From an uncultured Kangiella sp. (GTDB lineage Bacteria > Pseudomonadota > Gammaproteobacteria > Enterobacterales > DSM-103792): a stretch of 34,141 nt of DNA. Shown here piece by piece: positions 7,449-14,920 of the stretch (the first letter of the stretch is position 1; every line of letters starts with the position of its first letter). The stretch lies in assembly GCA_946481205.1 (NCBI GenBank), contig CAMLNB010000007.1:1-34141 (forward strand). The letters are read 5' to 3'. The notes under the pieces are model-generated. The model saw nothing but the letters and a program-made list of their open reading frames with translations. It did no database searches and was not told where the DNA came from. The translations under genes were made by a program, and so were the position numbers.

Positions 7449-8586
7449 ATTGCCCCGTGGCCGAAACTGCCCCCGTGGCCTGCTCCGGTGCTGTCGTGGC
7501 TGCCGGCGATGAAACTTGCTCTTTCTTGGGATAGCGTACCGACAGCACCTGCTGTACCGGTACGGCCACCACTTCATTGTTTTCATTCTGCAAGAACAAG
7601 TACAGGCTGTTGCCGGAAATGACCCGCCAGTTCAGGACCTTGTCCGGAGCGTTGGCCAGAATCACCTCGGGCCGCACCTTGTCTCGATTGATGCTGTTGA
7701 TATAGCGCATCTCAGCCGTAAACCAGATCACGGCAACATAAATCACGAGAAAATTGAGCAACAGCGTATCGCGCGCTGGCCGCTTGCTGAAGGCAATGCC
7801 GACCGGAATGGCGAGAATCGGCACCGCCAATGCAATCAAATAGAGCCGCAGCAGCCGCTGAACTTCCGGCTCGGAAAAAAGATACGGAATCAGCGGAAAT
7901 ATCAAGAAGAAAGCAAGGCTGCTGAAAATCAGATTGCGCCAGCCACTGCCGAGCTGATTCTGCAAGACTTGCAGGCGGATCCGATTGCGCATCAGCCATT
8001 GTGTGGCGAACGTGAACAGCACCGCCACGACCGCAGGAACCAAGCCCTCGATGCTGGCGGCGAGATAATCACTGAGACCAAAGTAACGGCCAACCGGCAG
8101 GTGATAATTGCTGAAGAAAATCGTGTTAAACAGCCAGCCGCTGAAAAGGAACAGCACCGACATCAATGGCAGCGCCAATGGGGCGTTCAGCCACGTACTG
8201 AAGGCATTTTCAAGATTGCTGGTGTGCATGCGATCATGCAGCACTTTGAGCTGCTTGCGCTCAATTGGCGCGACTCGCAGGCCACTGGCCACGGTATCGC
8301 CGTTCAGCTGCAAGCGAATCGTCCGAAGTGCGCCAGCAGCTTGCTGAACGGCCTGATCGCTTTCAGCCCGCGTCCAAAGCTCTTTTGCTGCGGGATCAGC
8401 GGCAAAGTCGTCGCGACCACTTTCGATGGCACGCACTACGCGCACCAACAAGCGTAGTGGCGTCGAATCGTCGGCACTACGCTCTGCCTCGGTCAAATAA
8501 GGCCACAACAACAGCGCCAACTGTTCACGCTGACGCAAAGACGCCGATTTCAGTCGCCAAAAAGAGGGGGTCAACCAACGCAGCAT
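7447..8586 (-). CDS. Unrecognised inner-membrane protein with five predicted helices
   Basis: A 379-residue protein I do not recognise. The first ~135 residues are soluble, mostly helical and charged, beginning with aromatic-rich MLRWLTPSFWRL. Five hydrophobic segments follow at about 136-158, 176-198, 218-237, 246-266 and 275-295. The last ~80 residues form a soluble domain with alternating hydrophobics (NSLYLFLQNENNEVVAVPV) that looks beta-rich, ending in a low-complexity Pro/Ala/Thr tail. No catalytic motif is evident. The ATG at 8584-8586 has an AGGGA-like site upstream. It stands alone on the minus strand, with the convergent peroxiredoxin downstream and a UPF0158-like gene upstream about 65 bases away, so it could be the last gene of a three-gene unit starting at 9640. 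Confidence 0.75.
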   Translation of the reverse strand: MLRWLTPSFWRLKSASLRQREQLALLLWPYLTEAERSADDSTPLRLLVRVVRAIESGRDDFAADPAAKELWTRAESDQAVQQAAGALRTIRLQLNGDTVASGLRVAPIERKQLKVLHDRMHTSNLENAFSTWLNAPLALPLMSVLFLFSGWLFNTIFFSNYHLPVGRYFGLSDYLAASIEGLVPAVVAVLFTFATQWLMRNRIRLQVLQNQLGSGWRNLIFSSLAFFLIFPLIPYLFSEPEVQRLLRLYLIALAVPILAIPVGIAFSKRPARDTLLLNFLVIYVAVIWFTAEMRYINSINRDKVRPEVILANAPDKVLNWRVISGNSLYLFLQNENNEVVAVPVQQVLSVRYPKKEQVSSPAATTAPEQATGAVSATGQ

Positions 8587-8651
8587 AATGCTTCCCTTGC
8601 TCCATCTTTACTGCTCGTTGGCAGCATAAAGTGAATCACAACAGGCGTCAT

Positions 8652-9101
8652 CTATTGCCCGCCATCATCGCGACGGCTCACACCTTGTTGCTTCAACCAA
8701 CCATCGGCCCAAGTCAGTATGCATTGCCGATTCCACAGCTGCCAACGCGCATACTCAGCAGGCGCAGTCGCCAACACATCCTGAAAATGGAAGAACGCCC
8801 GCTGCCGGACCAAGGCTTGCTCCAGTGCATGGCGCACGGCGACGTCACTCACACTAATGACAAAGTCACGCATGGCAGCAAAACCAACCGCTGCCGGTAG
8901 CACCGGCAAGCGCAGGAAGCGCTCCGGCGTTTGCTGCATGGCATCAGCGAAGCGCGGATCCTCTTCAACTTCGTCATCACCGAACAGCGCGCTGACTTGG
9001 TAGATGTCACCGGTTTCGCGGTCGAGCCAGCTTTCCACCTGCGGATTGCGTTCGCGAAGTGCTGTTAGTAGATCCTCGGTGTTGATCGGCAGGGTATGCA
9101 T
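8652..9101 (-). CDS. UPF0158-like small acidic protein, function unknown
   Basis: A protein of about 149 residues resembling the uncharacterised UPF0158 family: an early WLDRETGDIYQVS strand pair, a middle RFLRLPVLP stretch followed by an MRDFVISV helix, and a C-terminal ALVRQRAFFHFQDVL helix with tryptophans after it. It is cytoplasmic (no signal or membrane segment). The ATG at 9099-9101 lies 11 bases after the TAA (9113-9115) of the upstream exported-protein gene, so translation may be coupled; a GTG at 9128 would overlap that gene and add nine residues. Neither start has a good ribosome site. The family match is from memory of its pattern. Confidence 0.7.
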   Translation of the reverse strand: MHTLPINTEDLLTALRERNPQVESWLDRETGDIYQVSALFGDDEVEEDPRFADAMQQTPERFLRLPVLPAAVGFAAMRDFVISVSDVAVRHALEQALVRQRAFFHFQDVLATAPAEYARWQLWNRQCILTWADGWLKQQGVSRRDDGGQ

Positions 9102-9112
9102 GTCAATGCAGG

Positions 9113-9640
9113 TTAGGGCGTCGCACACAACTCGGGCATGGTTTCTCGGAAATAACGCAGCTCACACCATTTGGCATCGCGCTGCTCCGCCTGCTCATAA
9201 TCGTGCCCATTCCAGCGATAGCGAAACACCCAGACCTCGGCACCGCCACTGCCCCATGCCGGCACATAAGTCTCGAACTCGTGCCAGCCATCACGCTGCG
9301 CAGGCAATACTTGCAGGGGATGATGCGCCAAATCGATGCGCTGTTCGCTCGCCTGCCAATGCCCGTTATGTTTGTGAAACAGCAGGTATTCGCCGCCACG
9401 CGCGTAACCGCCGATGGCAAGCAAGCGCTGCTCGCTGTGATCGTCTCGCAGACGCAGCTGATGCTCCTGCTCACCCCAGGGCCATTTGTTAGCCCATGCC
9501 TGATGCCACGCGCGAACCTGTTCGAGCTGATAAGGCTGTTGCAAGAGAAACGGTTCGTCAGGCAGCAACGCCGTTTGCTCCGTCGCCATGACGGCTGTAC
9601 AGGCGAGCCAGCCAAGCACCGATGCGGCAACACAACGCAT
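9113..9640 (-). CDS. Exported protein of unknown function
   Basis: A 175-residue protein with a typical signal peptide (residues 1-19, cut after AVMA), so it is probably periplasmic. The mature part is rich in Trp, Gln, Glu and His and has a likely disulfide pair near the C terminus (the two cysteines in KWCELRYF and PELCATP). Alternating polar and aromatic residues suggest a small beta-rich fold. I do not recognise the family. The ATG at 9638-9640 has AAGGAG six bases upstream, a strong site. It is first in a tight pair with the UPF0158-like gene. The pnp terminator lies about 60 bases upstream. Confidence 0.75.
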   Translation of the reverse strand: MRCVAASVLGWLACTAVMATEQTALLPDEPFLLQQPYQLEQVRAWHQAWANKWPWGEQEHQLRLRDDHSEQRLLAIGGYARGGEYLLFHKHNGHWQASEQRIDLAHHPLQVLPAQRDGWHEFETYVPAWGSGGAEVWVFRYRWNGHDYEQAEQRDAKWCELRYFRETMPELCATP

Positions 9641-9700
9641 ACGCCACTCCTTGTCATTTTCAACGGCGTGCCAGCAACGATACCGTTTGAGCAGCGAATA

Positions 9701-9728
9701 AAAAAGGGGAGCTTGCGCTCCCCTTTTT
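9701..9728 (-). terminator. Intrinsic terminator of pnp
   Basis: A perfect 12-bp stem with a TTGC loop, GC-rich in the inner seven pairs and A:T in the outer five. On the minus strand it is followed by a run of six T. It lies 31 bases after the pnp stop and separates pnp from the exported-protein gene. Confidence 0.88.
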
Positions 9729-9759
9729 ACTACGGCTTCGTACAGCGGTGGACTGCGGC

Positions 9760-11859
9760 TTAGCCGTTGTTGCCTTCCAGCAGCGCTTTCATCGACAGAC
9801 GGATTTTGCCGTCTTTGCCGACTTCCAGCACTTTGACTTTGACGACCTGACCTTCTTTCAGATGGTCACGGACGTTCTCAACGCGCTGGCTGGTGATCTG
9901 GCTGATGTGAACCAGACCGTCCTTGCCCGGGGCGATGTTGACGAACGCGCCGAAGTCAGCGATGCGAACCACCGGACCTTCGAAGATTTGACCTTCTTCG
10001 ACTTCAGCGGTGATCGCCTTGATGCGATCAATCGCATCCTTGGCTTGCTCGCCGCTGACCGCAGCGATGCGGATGGTGCCGTCATCAGCGATTTCGATGC
10101 TGGTGCCGGTCTGCTCGGTGATACCGCGAATGACGGTACCGCCCTTGCCGATGACTTCGCGGATTTTTTCCGGGTCGATCTTGATGGTGGTGATGCGCGG
10201 AGCGAACTGGGAAATGTCGGCACGCGATTCGCTGATCGCCTGGTTCATCACGCTCAGAATATGCAGACGGCCGCCTTGGGCTTGGTGCAGCGCGGTCTCC
10301 ATGATTTCTTTGGTGATACCGTCGATCTTGATGTCCATCTGCAGCGCGGTGATACCGTTGGCGCTACCGGCGACTTTGAAGTCCATATCGCCGAGGTGAT
10401 CTTCGTCACCGAGAATGTCGGACAGGACGACGAAGCGATCGCCTTCCTTGACCAGACCCATCGCGATACCGGCAACCGGTGCTTTCAACGGCACACCAGC
10501 GTCCATCAGCGCGAGGCTCGAACCGCAGACTGAGGCCATCGACGAGGAACCGTTCGACTCGGTGATTTCCGAAACCACGCGCACCGAGTACGGGAATTTT
10601 TCGAATGCCGGCATCATCGCCGCAACACCGCGCTTGGCCAGACGGCCGTGGCCGATTTCGCGGCGCTTCGGACCGGTCATCATGCCGGTTTCACCGACCG
10701 AGAACGGCGGGAAGTTGTAGTTGAACATGAACAGATCTTTCGACTCGCCGGTCGGGCTGTCGATGATCTGGGCATCTTTTTCGGTGCCGAGCGTAACGGC
10801 AACAATCGCTTGGGTTTCGCCGCGGGTGAACAGCGCCGAACCGTGCGCGCGCGGCAGCACGCCGCCAGCGCTGACCGAGATCGCGCGGATCATGTCGTGG
10901 TCGCGGCCGTCGATGCGCGGAGCGCCCGACAGGATGCGATCACGGACGGTGCGGTATTCGACATCACCGAAAATTTTCTTGACCGCATCGGCGCTCGGCG
11001 CGCCCTCTTCGCCGGTGGCGAGCTTGGCAACCACGGCATCGCGCAGCGCGCCAACGGCAGCATAACGCTGCTGCTTGTCAGCGATTTGGTAAGCGGCTGT
11101 CAGGCCGGTTTGCGCTTCGGCCTTGATGGCGTTGATCAGCGCGGTGTTCGGCTCCGGCGCTTTCCAATCCCACTTCGGCTTGCCGGCTTCGGCAGCAAAT
11201 TCCTTGATGGCGCGGATCACGACTTGCTGGGCCTGGTGACCGAACATCACGGCGCCGAGCATCACGGCTTCGGATAGCTCATCGGCTTCCGATTCGACCA
11301 TCAGCACGGCGGTTTCGGTACCGGCGACGACCAGATCCAGTTTCGATTCTTTCAGGGCTTTGTTGCTCGGGTTGAGCAGGTACTGACCATCTTTGTAACC
11401 GACGCGGGCTGCTCCGATCGGGCCCATGAACGGCACACCAGACAGTGCCAGCGCGGCCGACGCACCGATCATCGCCGGAATGTCCGGGGTCACGTCCGGG
11501 TTGATCGACATGACGGTCGCGATGATTTGGATTTCGTTCAAAAACGCTTCCGGGAACAGCGGACGAATCGGCCGGTCGATCAAACGCGAAACCAGCGTTT
11601 CGTTTTCGGTGGCGCGGCCTTCACGCTTCTGGAAACCACCGGGAATGCGACCACCGGCGTAGAATTTTTCTTGGTAATGAACGGTCAGCGGGAAGAAATC
11701 TTTCTTCGGGTCGGCTTCGGTCTTGGCGACGGCGGTGACCAGAACAACGGTGTCGTTGACGTTGACGATGACGGCACCAGTGGCTTGACGGGCGATCGCG
11801 CCGGTCTCGAGCGTGACGCGATGGTCACCGTATTGGAAACTCTTGCTAATCGGATTCAC
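9760..11859 (-). CDS. pnp: Polynucleotide phosphorylase
   Basis: A 699-residue 3'-5' exoribonuclease that degrades RNA with phosphate, acting as a trimer and commonly in the RNA degradosome. Visible parts: RNase PH domain 1 (from [21 protein letters not shown] and [11 protein letters not shown]), the helical linker, RNase PH domain 2 (around DGRDHDMIR, and the catalytic DIKIDGI stretch), a KH domain near residue 556 with VIGKGGTVI, and an S1 domain from about 624 ([17 protein letters not shown]). Length is normal for the family. The start is a GTG at 11857-11859 with AGGAAAAG about four bases upstream, giving [11 protein letters not shown]. It lies downstream of rpsO, separated by a terminator-like hairpin and a long leader, as in the E. 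coli rpsO-pnp pair where PNPase represses its own mRNA. Confidence 0.97.
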   Translation of the reverse strand: MNPISKSFQYGDHRVTLETGAIARQATGAVIVNVNDTVVLVTAVAKTEADPKKDFFPLTVHYQEKFYAGGRIPGGFQKREGRATENETLVSRLIDRPIRPLFPEAFLNEIQIIATVMSINPDVTPDIPAMIGASAALALSGVPFMGPIGAARVGYKDGQYLLNPSNKALKESKLDLVVAGTETAVLMVESEADELSEAVMLGAVMFGHQAQQVVIRAIKEFAAEAGKPKWDWKAPEPNTALINAIKAEAQTGLTAAYQIADKQQRYAAVGALRDAVVAKLATGEEGAPSADAVKKIFGDVEYRTVRDRILSGAPRIDGRDHDMIRAISVSAGGVLPRAHGSALFTRGETQAIVAVTLGTEKDAQIIDSPTGESKDLFMFNYNFPPFSVGETGMMTGPKRREIGHGRLAKRGVAAMMPAFEKFPYSVRVVSEITESNGSSSMASVCGSSLALMDAGVPLKAPVAGIAMGLVKEGDRFVVLSDILGDEDHLGDMDFKVAGSANGITALQMDIKIDGITKEIMETALHQAQGGRLHILSVMNQAISESRADISQFAPRITTIKIDPEKIREVIGKGGTVIRGITEQTGTSIEIADDGTIRIAAVSGEQAKDAIDRIKAITAEVEEGQIFEGPVVRIADFGAFVNIAPGKDGLVHISQITSQRVENVRDHLKEGQVVKVKVLEVGKDGKIRLSMKALLEGNNG

Positions 11860-12047
11860 TTATCTTTTCCTCTCTTTCCTGTCTTTACACATATCAATCA
11901 GTGATTTGCGCGCGCGATCCTACGCTTGGAGGCGGCGAATTGCACGCGGAAAAACGGCAGCGGTCAGTACGCTTGGCGGGGGTTCAAAGGCTGCTGGATG
12001 GCCATATCGGCTGTCCCTGCTCAACGCTTTGCTGAAATGCCGGAAAA
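11860..12047 (-). promoter_or_regulatory. pnp leader region
   Basis: About 190 bases between the rpsO terminator and the pnp GTG, containing no gene. In E. coli the corresponding leader carries a pnp promoter and an RNase III-cleaved stem used for PNPase self-control. I could not pick out a convincing promoter or long stem by eye here, so the role is inferred only from position. Confidence 0.4.
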
Positions 12048-12075
12048 ACAAAGCCCCGACGATGCGGGGCTTTGT
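12048..12075 (-). terminator. Intrinsic terminator/attenuator between rpsO and pnp
   Basis: An 11-bp stem (ACAAAGCCCCG with its complement) and a six-base loop, followed on the minus strand by TTTT. It starts 13 bases after the rpsO stop. It may end a monocistronic rpsO message, with partial read-through into pnp as in E. coli. Confidence 0.82.
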
Positions 12076-12088
12076 TGGCAATTCGCGA

Positions 12089-12358
12089 TTAGCGACGCAG
12101 GTTCAGACGCTCGATCAGCGCGCTGTAACGCTCCGGGCTCTTGCCCTTCAGGTAGTCCAGCAGGGTACGACGCTGGCTGACCAGACGCAGCAGGCCACGA
12201 CGGCTGTGGTGGTCTTTGCTGTGGGCCTGGAAGTGACCTTGCAGATCATTGATGCGGAAGGTCAGCAGGGCAACCTGGACTTCCGGCGAGCCGGTGTCGT
12301 TCTTGCCGCGGCCGAAATCAGCGATGATCTTGGCGGTTTGCTCATTGGTTAGTGACAT
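12089..12358 (-). CDS. rpsO: Ribosomal protein S15 (uS15)
   Basis: An 89-residue primary 16S rRNA-binding protein of the 30S subunit. The whole chain is typical: [42 protein letters not shown] and LLDYLKG. The ATG at 12356-12358 has GGAG seven bases upstream; the in-frame start six codons earlier is less likely. In E. coli S15 represses its own mRNA through a leader pseudoknot; I did not verify one here. Unlike E. coli, truB is not directly upstream: an ECF sigma/anti-sigma pair on the other strand intervenes, so rpsO must have its own promoter. Confidence 0.97.
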   Translation of the reverse strand: MSLTNEQTAKIIADFGRGKNDTGSPEVQVALLTFRINDLQGHFQAHSKDHHSRRGLLRLVSQRRTLLDYLKGKSPERYSALIERLNLRR

Positions 12359-12433
12359 AACGGTACTCCAAAACATGAGGTGGATACGGCTTCTCCGGTC
12401 CGCTCACTAATGCAGACGCCGGGAAGGCGCGCG

Positions 12434-12462
12434 ATCTTACCGATCTCGCCCGGTAAAGCCAA
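12434..12462 (-). promoter_or_regulatory. Possible sigma-70 promoter for rpsO
   Basis: On the minus strand TTGGCT (12457-12462) and TAAGAT (12434-12439) are spaced by 17 bases, four of six matches each to the -35 and -10 consensus. A GC-rich stretch follows, as is common at promoters of ribosomal protein genes. Because the sigma/anti-sigma pair isolates rpsO from truB, a promoter in this gap is required. Confidence 0.4.
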
Positions 12463-12555
12463 GGCAAATCCTCGACCGGCCCCGGATTGGCGCGGCGCTG
12501 GCAGCAGGCCGGCCAGCCTGCTACAAAGGCGACCTGCCCCATCAGGCCGATTGCA

Positions 12556-13158
12556 ATGGACGATAGCGAACAACTGACACTGCTACGCCAGCAGGACAAG
12601 CAGGCTTTCGCTGCCTTGGTTCGCGAGTACCACGGCAAACTGAAGGCCGTCGCCCGGGCCATGGTCGGCAGCGCCGAGGCCGAAGAGGTGGTGCAGGAGG
12701 CCTGGCTCAGCGCCTGGCGGGCCTTGCCCAACTTCGAGGGCCGCTCCAGCCTGAAAACCTGGCTGACCCGCATCGTGCTCAATGCCGGCCACAACCGGCT
12801 GCGCAAACGTAATGACACGCTGTCACTGGATCAGATTGCCGGCGAGCACCCGAGCTTCTGGGACCGCTTCGACCCGGACGACGGTCACTGGCAGCAAGCG
12901 CCGCTGAGCTGGCGCTCGGACCGGCCCGATGGCTTGCTGCAGCAAAGCGAGCTTGGCGACTGCCTGCAGAAAAACCTCGACCGGCTACCGGCCCTGCAAC
13001 GCGCCGTGTTCACGCTGCGCCACGTCGACGACATGGAGCCGGAGCAGATCTGTAACGTCCTCGACATCAGCGCCTCCAATGTCCGGGTGCTGCTGCACCG
13101 GGCCCGGCTGAAACTGTTTCAGGTGGTCGAGCATTATCAGGAGACCGGCGAATGCTGA
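12556..13158 (+). CDS. ECF-type RNA polymerase sigma factor
   Basis: A 200-residue sigma-70-family factor with only regions 2 and 4. Region 2 spans about residues 14-85 (FAALVREYHGKLKAVARAM, then AEEVVQEAWLSAWRALPNF and LKTWLTRIVLNAGHNRLRK); region 4 about 140-193 (LPALQRAVFTLRHVDDM and ASNVRVLLHRARLKL, the helix-turn-helix). Such factors redirect RNA polymerase to a small regulon when released from an anti-sigma factor. The next gene, overlapping by seven bases, encodes a likely anti-sigma protein. The ATG at 12556 has only a weak upstream AGG. No GGAAC-type autoregulated promoter was evident. The gene lies divergent to rpsO and opposite to the surrounding translation genes. Confidence 0.88.
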   Translation: MDDSEQLTLLRQQDKQAFAALVREYHGKLKAVARAMVGSAEAEEVVQEAWLSAWRALPNFEGRSSLKTWLTRIVLNAGHNRLRKRNDTLSLDQIAGEHPSFWDRFDPDDGHWQQAPLSWRSDRPDGLLQQSELGDCLQKNLDRLPALQRAVFTLRHVDDMEPEQICNVLDISASNVRVLLHRARLKLFQVVEHYQETGEC

Positions 13159-13394
13159 GCTGCAAAGAAGTCACCGAACGCGCCGGTGACTGGACCGATG
13201 GCCAACTGTCCTGGCGTGAACGTCTGGCGATGCGCCTGCATTTGCTGCTGTGCGCCTTTTGCCGACGGTTTCTGAAGCAGTATCGGCTGGCGGCGGCAAC
13301 CGCCGCACAGCAGGCGTGTCAGCATCATCCGGAGGAGATTCAGGCAGTGCTGGCAAAAATCGACGCGGCGCCGCGCGATCAACAACCGCGTTAA
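13152..13394 (+). CDS. Small soluble zinc-finger anti-sigma factor
   Basis: An 80-residue protein whose ATG lies inside the last codons of the sigma gene (7-base overlap), indicating coupled translation. It shows the zf-HC2/ZAS pattern: Cys4, then His30-x3-Cys34-x2-Cys37, which should bind zinc; in redox-sensing members, thiol oxidation releases zinc and frees the sigma factor. No transmembrane segment follows, so this is a cytoplasmic, minimal anti-sigma factor rather than a membrane-anchored one. The C-terminal 40 residues are helical and Ala/Gln-rich. The function is inferred from motif and gene order; the signal it senses is unknown. It converges on truB with a 24-base gap. Confidence 0.8.
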   Translation: MLSCKEVTERAGDWTDGQLSWRERLAMRLHLLLCAFCRRFLKQYRLAAATAAQQACQHHPEEIQAVLAKIDAAPRDQQPR

Positions 13395-13418
13395 TCGGCG
13401 CAGGCCTGATGGCCGGGC

Positions 13419-14339
13419 TTACTCGTTGCGCAACAATCGCTTCGGCGCAACATAGCCATCGGCATTGATCTCACCGACACCGAGGAAACGCTGCTGCTCG
13501 TCATACAGCGCCAGCTGGCCGTCACGCGGTGCGCTTTTCAGCAACACGGCCTGACCATGATTGATGAAATGCGCCAGCGCCATCGGCATTACCAGCTTCG
13601 GTAACGACTGCACCAGACAATCAACCGGCAACAACAGGGCATCGATGGCATCGAGCCCCTGCGCGTCTTTCAGTTCAGCGGTTGCATCCGAATTCAGCAT
13701 TTGTTCGGCCCGGAACGGACCGGCGGCGGTACGGCGCAGCACCGTGACATGGGCATAACAACCGAGCGCCGCACCGATATCGTCGACCAGCGTACGGATG
13801 TAGGTGCCCTTGCTGCAGTGCACGTCGAGACTGAACTGCTGGCCATCGAAACCAAGCAGCTGGCAGCTGAAAATCTCGATCTCGCGCCACTCGCGTTCGA
13901 CTTCGATGCCCTGACGCGCCAGCTCATACAGCGGCTTGCCATCTTTCTTCAGTGCCGAGTACATCGGTGGCAATTGCTGCTGCTTGCCAAGAAAATTTTT
14001 CACAACCTCACGCAGCTGCGTTTCACTGACGTCGACCGCCGCGCTGGCAATCACCTTGCCTTCGGCATCAAAGGTGTCGGTGCGCTCACCCAGTTTGCCA
14101 GTGACGGTGTAGCGCTTGTCGGCATCGAGCAGAAACTGCGAGAACTTGGTCGCTTCACCAAGGCAGATCGGCAGCAGGCCGGACGCGAGTGGATCCAGAC
14201 TGCCGGTATGGCCGGCCTTGTCGGCCTGATAAATCCGCTTGATCCGCTGCAAAGCCGCGTTCGAACTGACGCCGGTGATTTTATCGAGCAGGAACACGCC
14301 GCTGACATGGCGTTTCGGCAAGCGCTGTTGCTGTTGCAT
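13419..14339 (-). CDS. truB: tRNA pseudouridine-55 synthase
   Basis: A 306-residue enzyme making pseudouridine 55 in the T loop of tRNAs. The catalytic motif GHTGSLDPLASGLL is present with the nucleophile at Asp49 (Asp48 in E. coli). Other landmarks are GVFLLDKITGVSSN at the N terminus, QQQLPPMYSALKKDGKPLYELAR in the middle, a CSKGTYIRTLVDDIG stretch, and a C-terminal PUA-like region (INADGYVAPKRLLRNE). Length is normal. It is the last gene of the rimP-nusA-infB-rbfA-truB block here; its convergent neighbour is the anti-sigma gene, and no clear terminator separates them. The gap to rbfA contains a REP-like palindrome. Confidence 0.96.
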   Translation of the reverse strand: MQQQQRLPKRHVSGVFLLDKITGVSSNAALQRIKRIYQADKAGHTGSLDPLASGLLPICLGEATKFSQFLLDADKRYTVTGKLGERTDTFDAEGKVIASAAVDVSETQLREVVKNFLGKQQQLPPMYSALKKDGKPLYELARQGIEVEREWREIEIFSCQLLGFDGQQFSLDVHCSKGTYIRTLVDDIGAALGCYAHVTVLRRTAAGPFRAEQMLNSDATAELKDAQGLDAIDALLLPVDCLVQSLPKLVMPMALAHFINHGQAVLLKSAPRDGQLALYDEQQRFLGVGEINADGYVAPKRLLRNE

Positions 14340-14374
14340 AACTGAAATCCAAACGGGAGATTGATTTCACGTAG

Positions 14375-14406
14375 CCTGGATTAGGCGCGCAGCGCCGTAA
14401 TCCGGG
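14375..14406. repeat. REP-like palindrome in the rbfA-truB gap
   Basis: A 32-base near-perfect palindrome: outer arms of nine pairs (CCTGGATTA against TAATCCGGG, one G-T wobble), one bulged G, inner arms GGCGC/GCGCC and a three-base loop. Its form is that of the dispersed extragenic palindromes found in many gammaproteobacterial genomes. Only this one copy occurs in the window. It is transcribed inside the operon and would form a stable RNA hairpin. Confidence 0.65.
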
Positions 14407-14433
14407 TTTGCGCTTGCGTTGGCGCCGGTCGAC

Positions 14434-14841
14434 TTACTCTTCTTCATCCGAACGCGGCATATCCTCGTGCTGCGCACGCGCCTGATCGCTGGCAATCGCT
14501 GCGTCGATCAGGCTGGACAAATGCCGGCCACGCGACAGGCTGTCATCGTAGTGGAACATCAGCCGCGGCAGCTGGCGCATGCGCACGCGCTGCGCGAGCA
14601 TGCTACGCAGGAAGCCGCTCATATGATTGAGCACCTTGACGGCGTCGCTGATCTGGTCCGGATTGTCGCGGCCCAGAAACGTCACATAGATATTGGCGTT
14701 CAACAAATCCCGCGAGACCTTGACGCCGGAAACGGTGGTCATTGGCACGCGTGGATCTTTGACTTCGCGCTGCAGCAGCAGAGCGAGTTCGCGCTGGATT
14801 TCGTCACCGACGCGGTCGGTACGCTTGAATTCTCTGGCCAT
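14434..14841 (-). CDS. rbfA: Ribosome-binding factor A
   Basis: A 135-residue 30S assembly factor needed for 16S rRNA 5'-end maturation and for growth in the cold. The typical sequence is seen throughout: REFKRTDRVGDEIQRELA at the N terminus, VKDPRV, TVSGVKVSRDLLNANIYVTF, and the C-terminal RMRQLPRLMFHYDDSL. The KH-like fold ends near residue 115, followed by an acidic tail (DMPRSDEEE). The ATG is at 14839-14841 with GAGGGG upstream. It lies 79 bases after infB with a very stable hairpin between them. Confidence 0.95.
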   Translation of the reverse strand: MAREFKRTDRVGDEIQRELALLLQREVKDPRVPMTTVSGVKVSRDLLNANIYVTFLGRDNPDQISDAVKVLNHMSGFLRSMLAQRVRMRQLPRLMFHYDDSLSRGRHLSSLIDAAIASDQARAQHEDMPRSDEEE

Positions 14842-14870
14842 AAGACGGGCCCCTCAACTGAACCCGGAGA

Positions 14871-14898
14871 CAGCAGCGGACCCGAAGGTCCGCTGCTG
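14871..14898 (-). promoter_or_regulatory. Very stable UUCG-tetraloop hairpin between infB and rbfA
   Basis: A perfect 12-bp stem (CAGCAGCGGACC and complement) whose loop on the transcribed minus strand is C(UUCG)G, an exceptionally stable tetraloop. No T tract follows, so it is not an intrinsic terminator. It probably protects the upstream infB mRNA from 3' exonucleases or sets differential expression within the operon; this role is inferred. Confidence 0.7.
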
Positions 14899-14920
14899 CG
14901 CAGGACGGTAATGCATTAGC

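Noticed and set aside
14871..14898. Intrinsic terminator after infB
   Set aside because: The stem is strong, but no T tract follows on the minus strand, and rbfA and truB belong to the same conserved operon.
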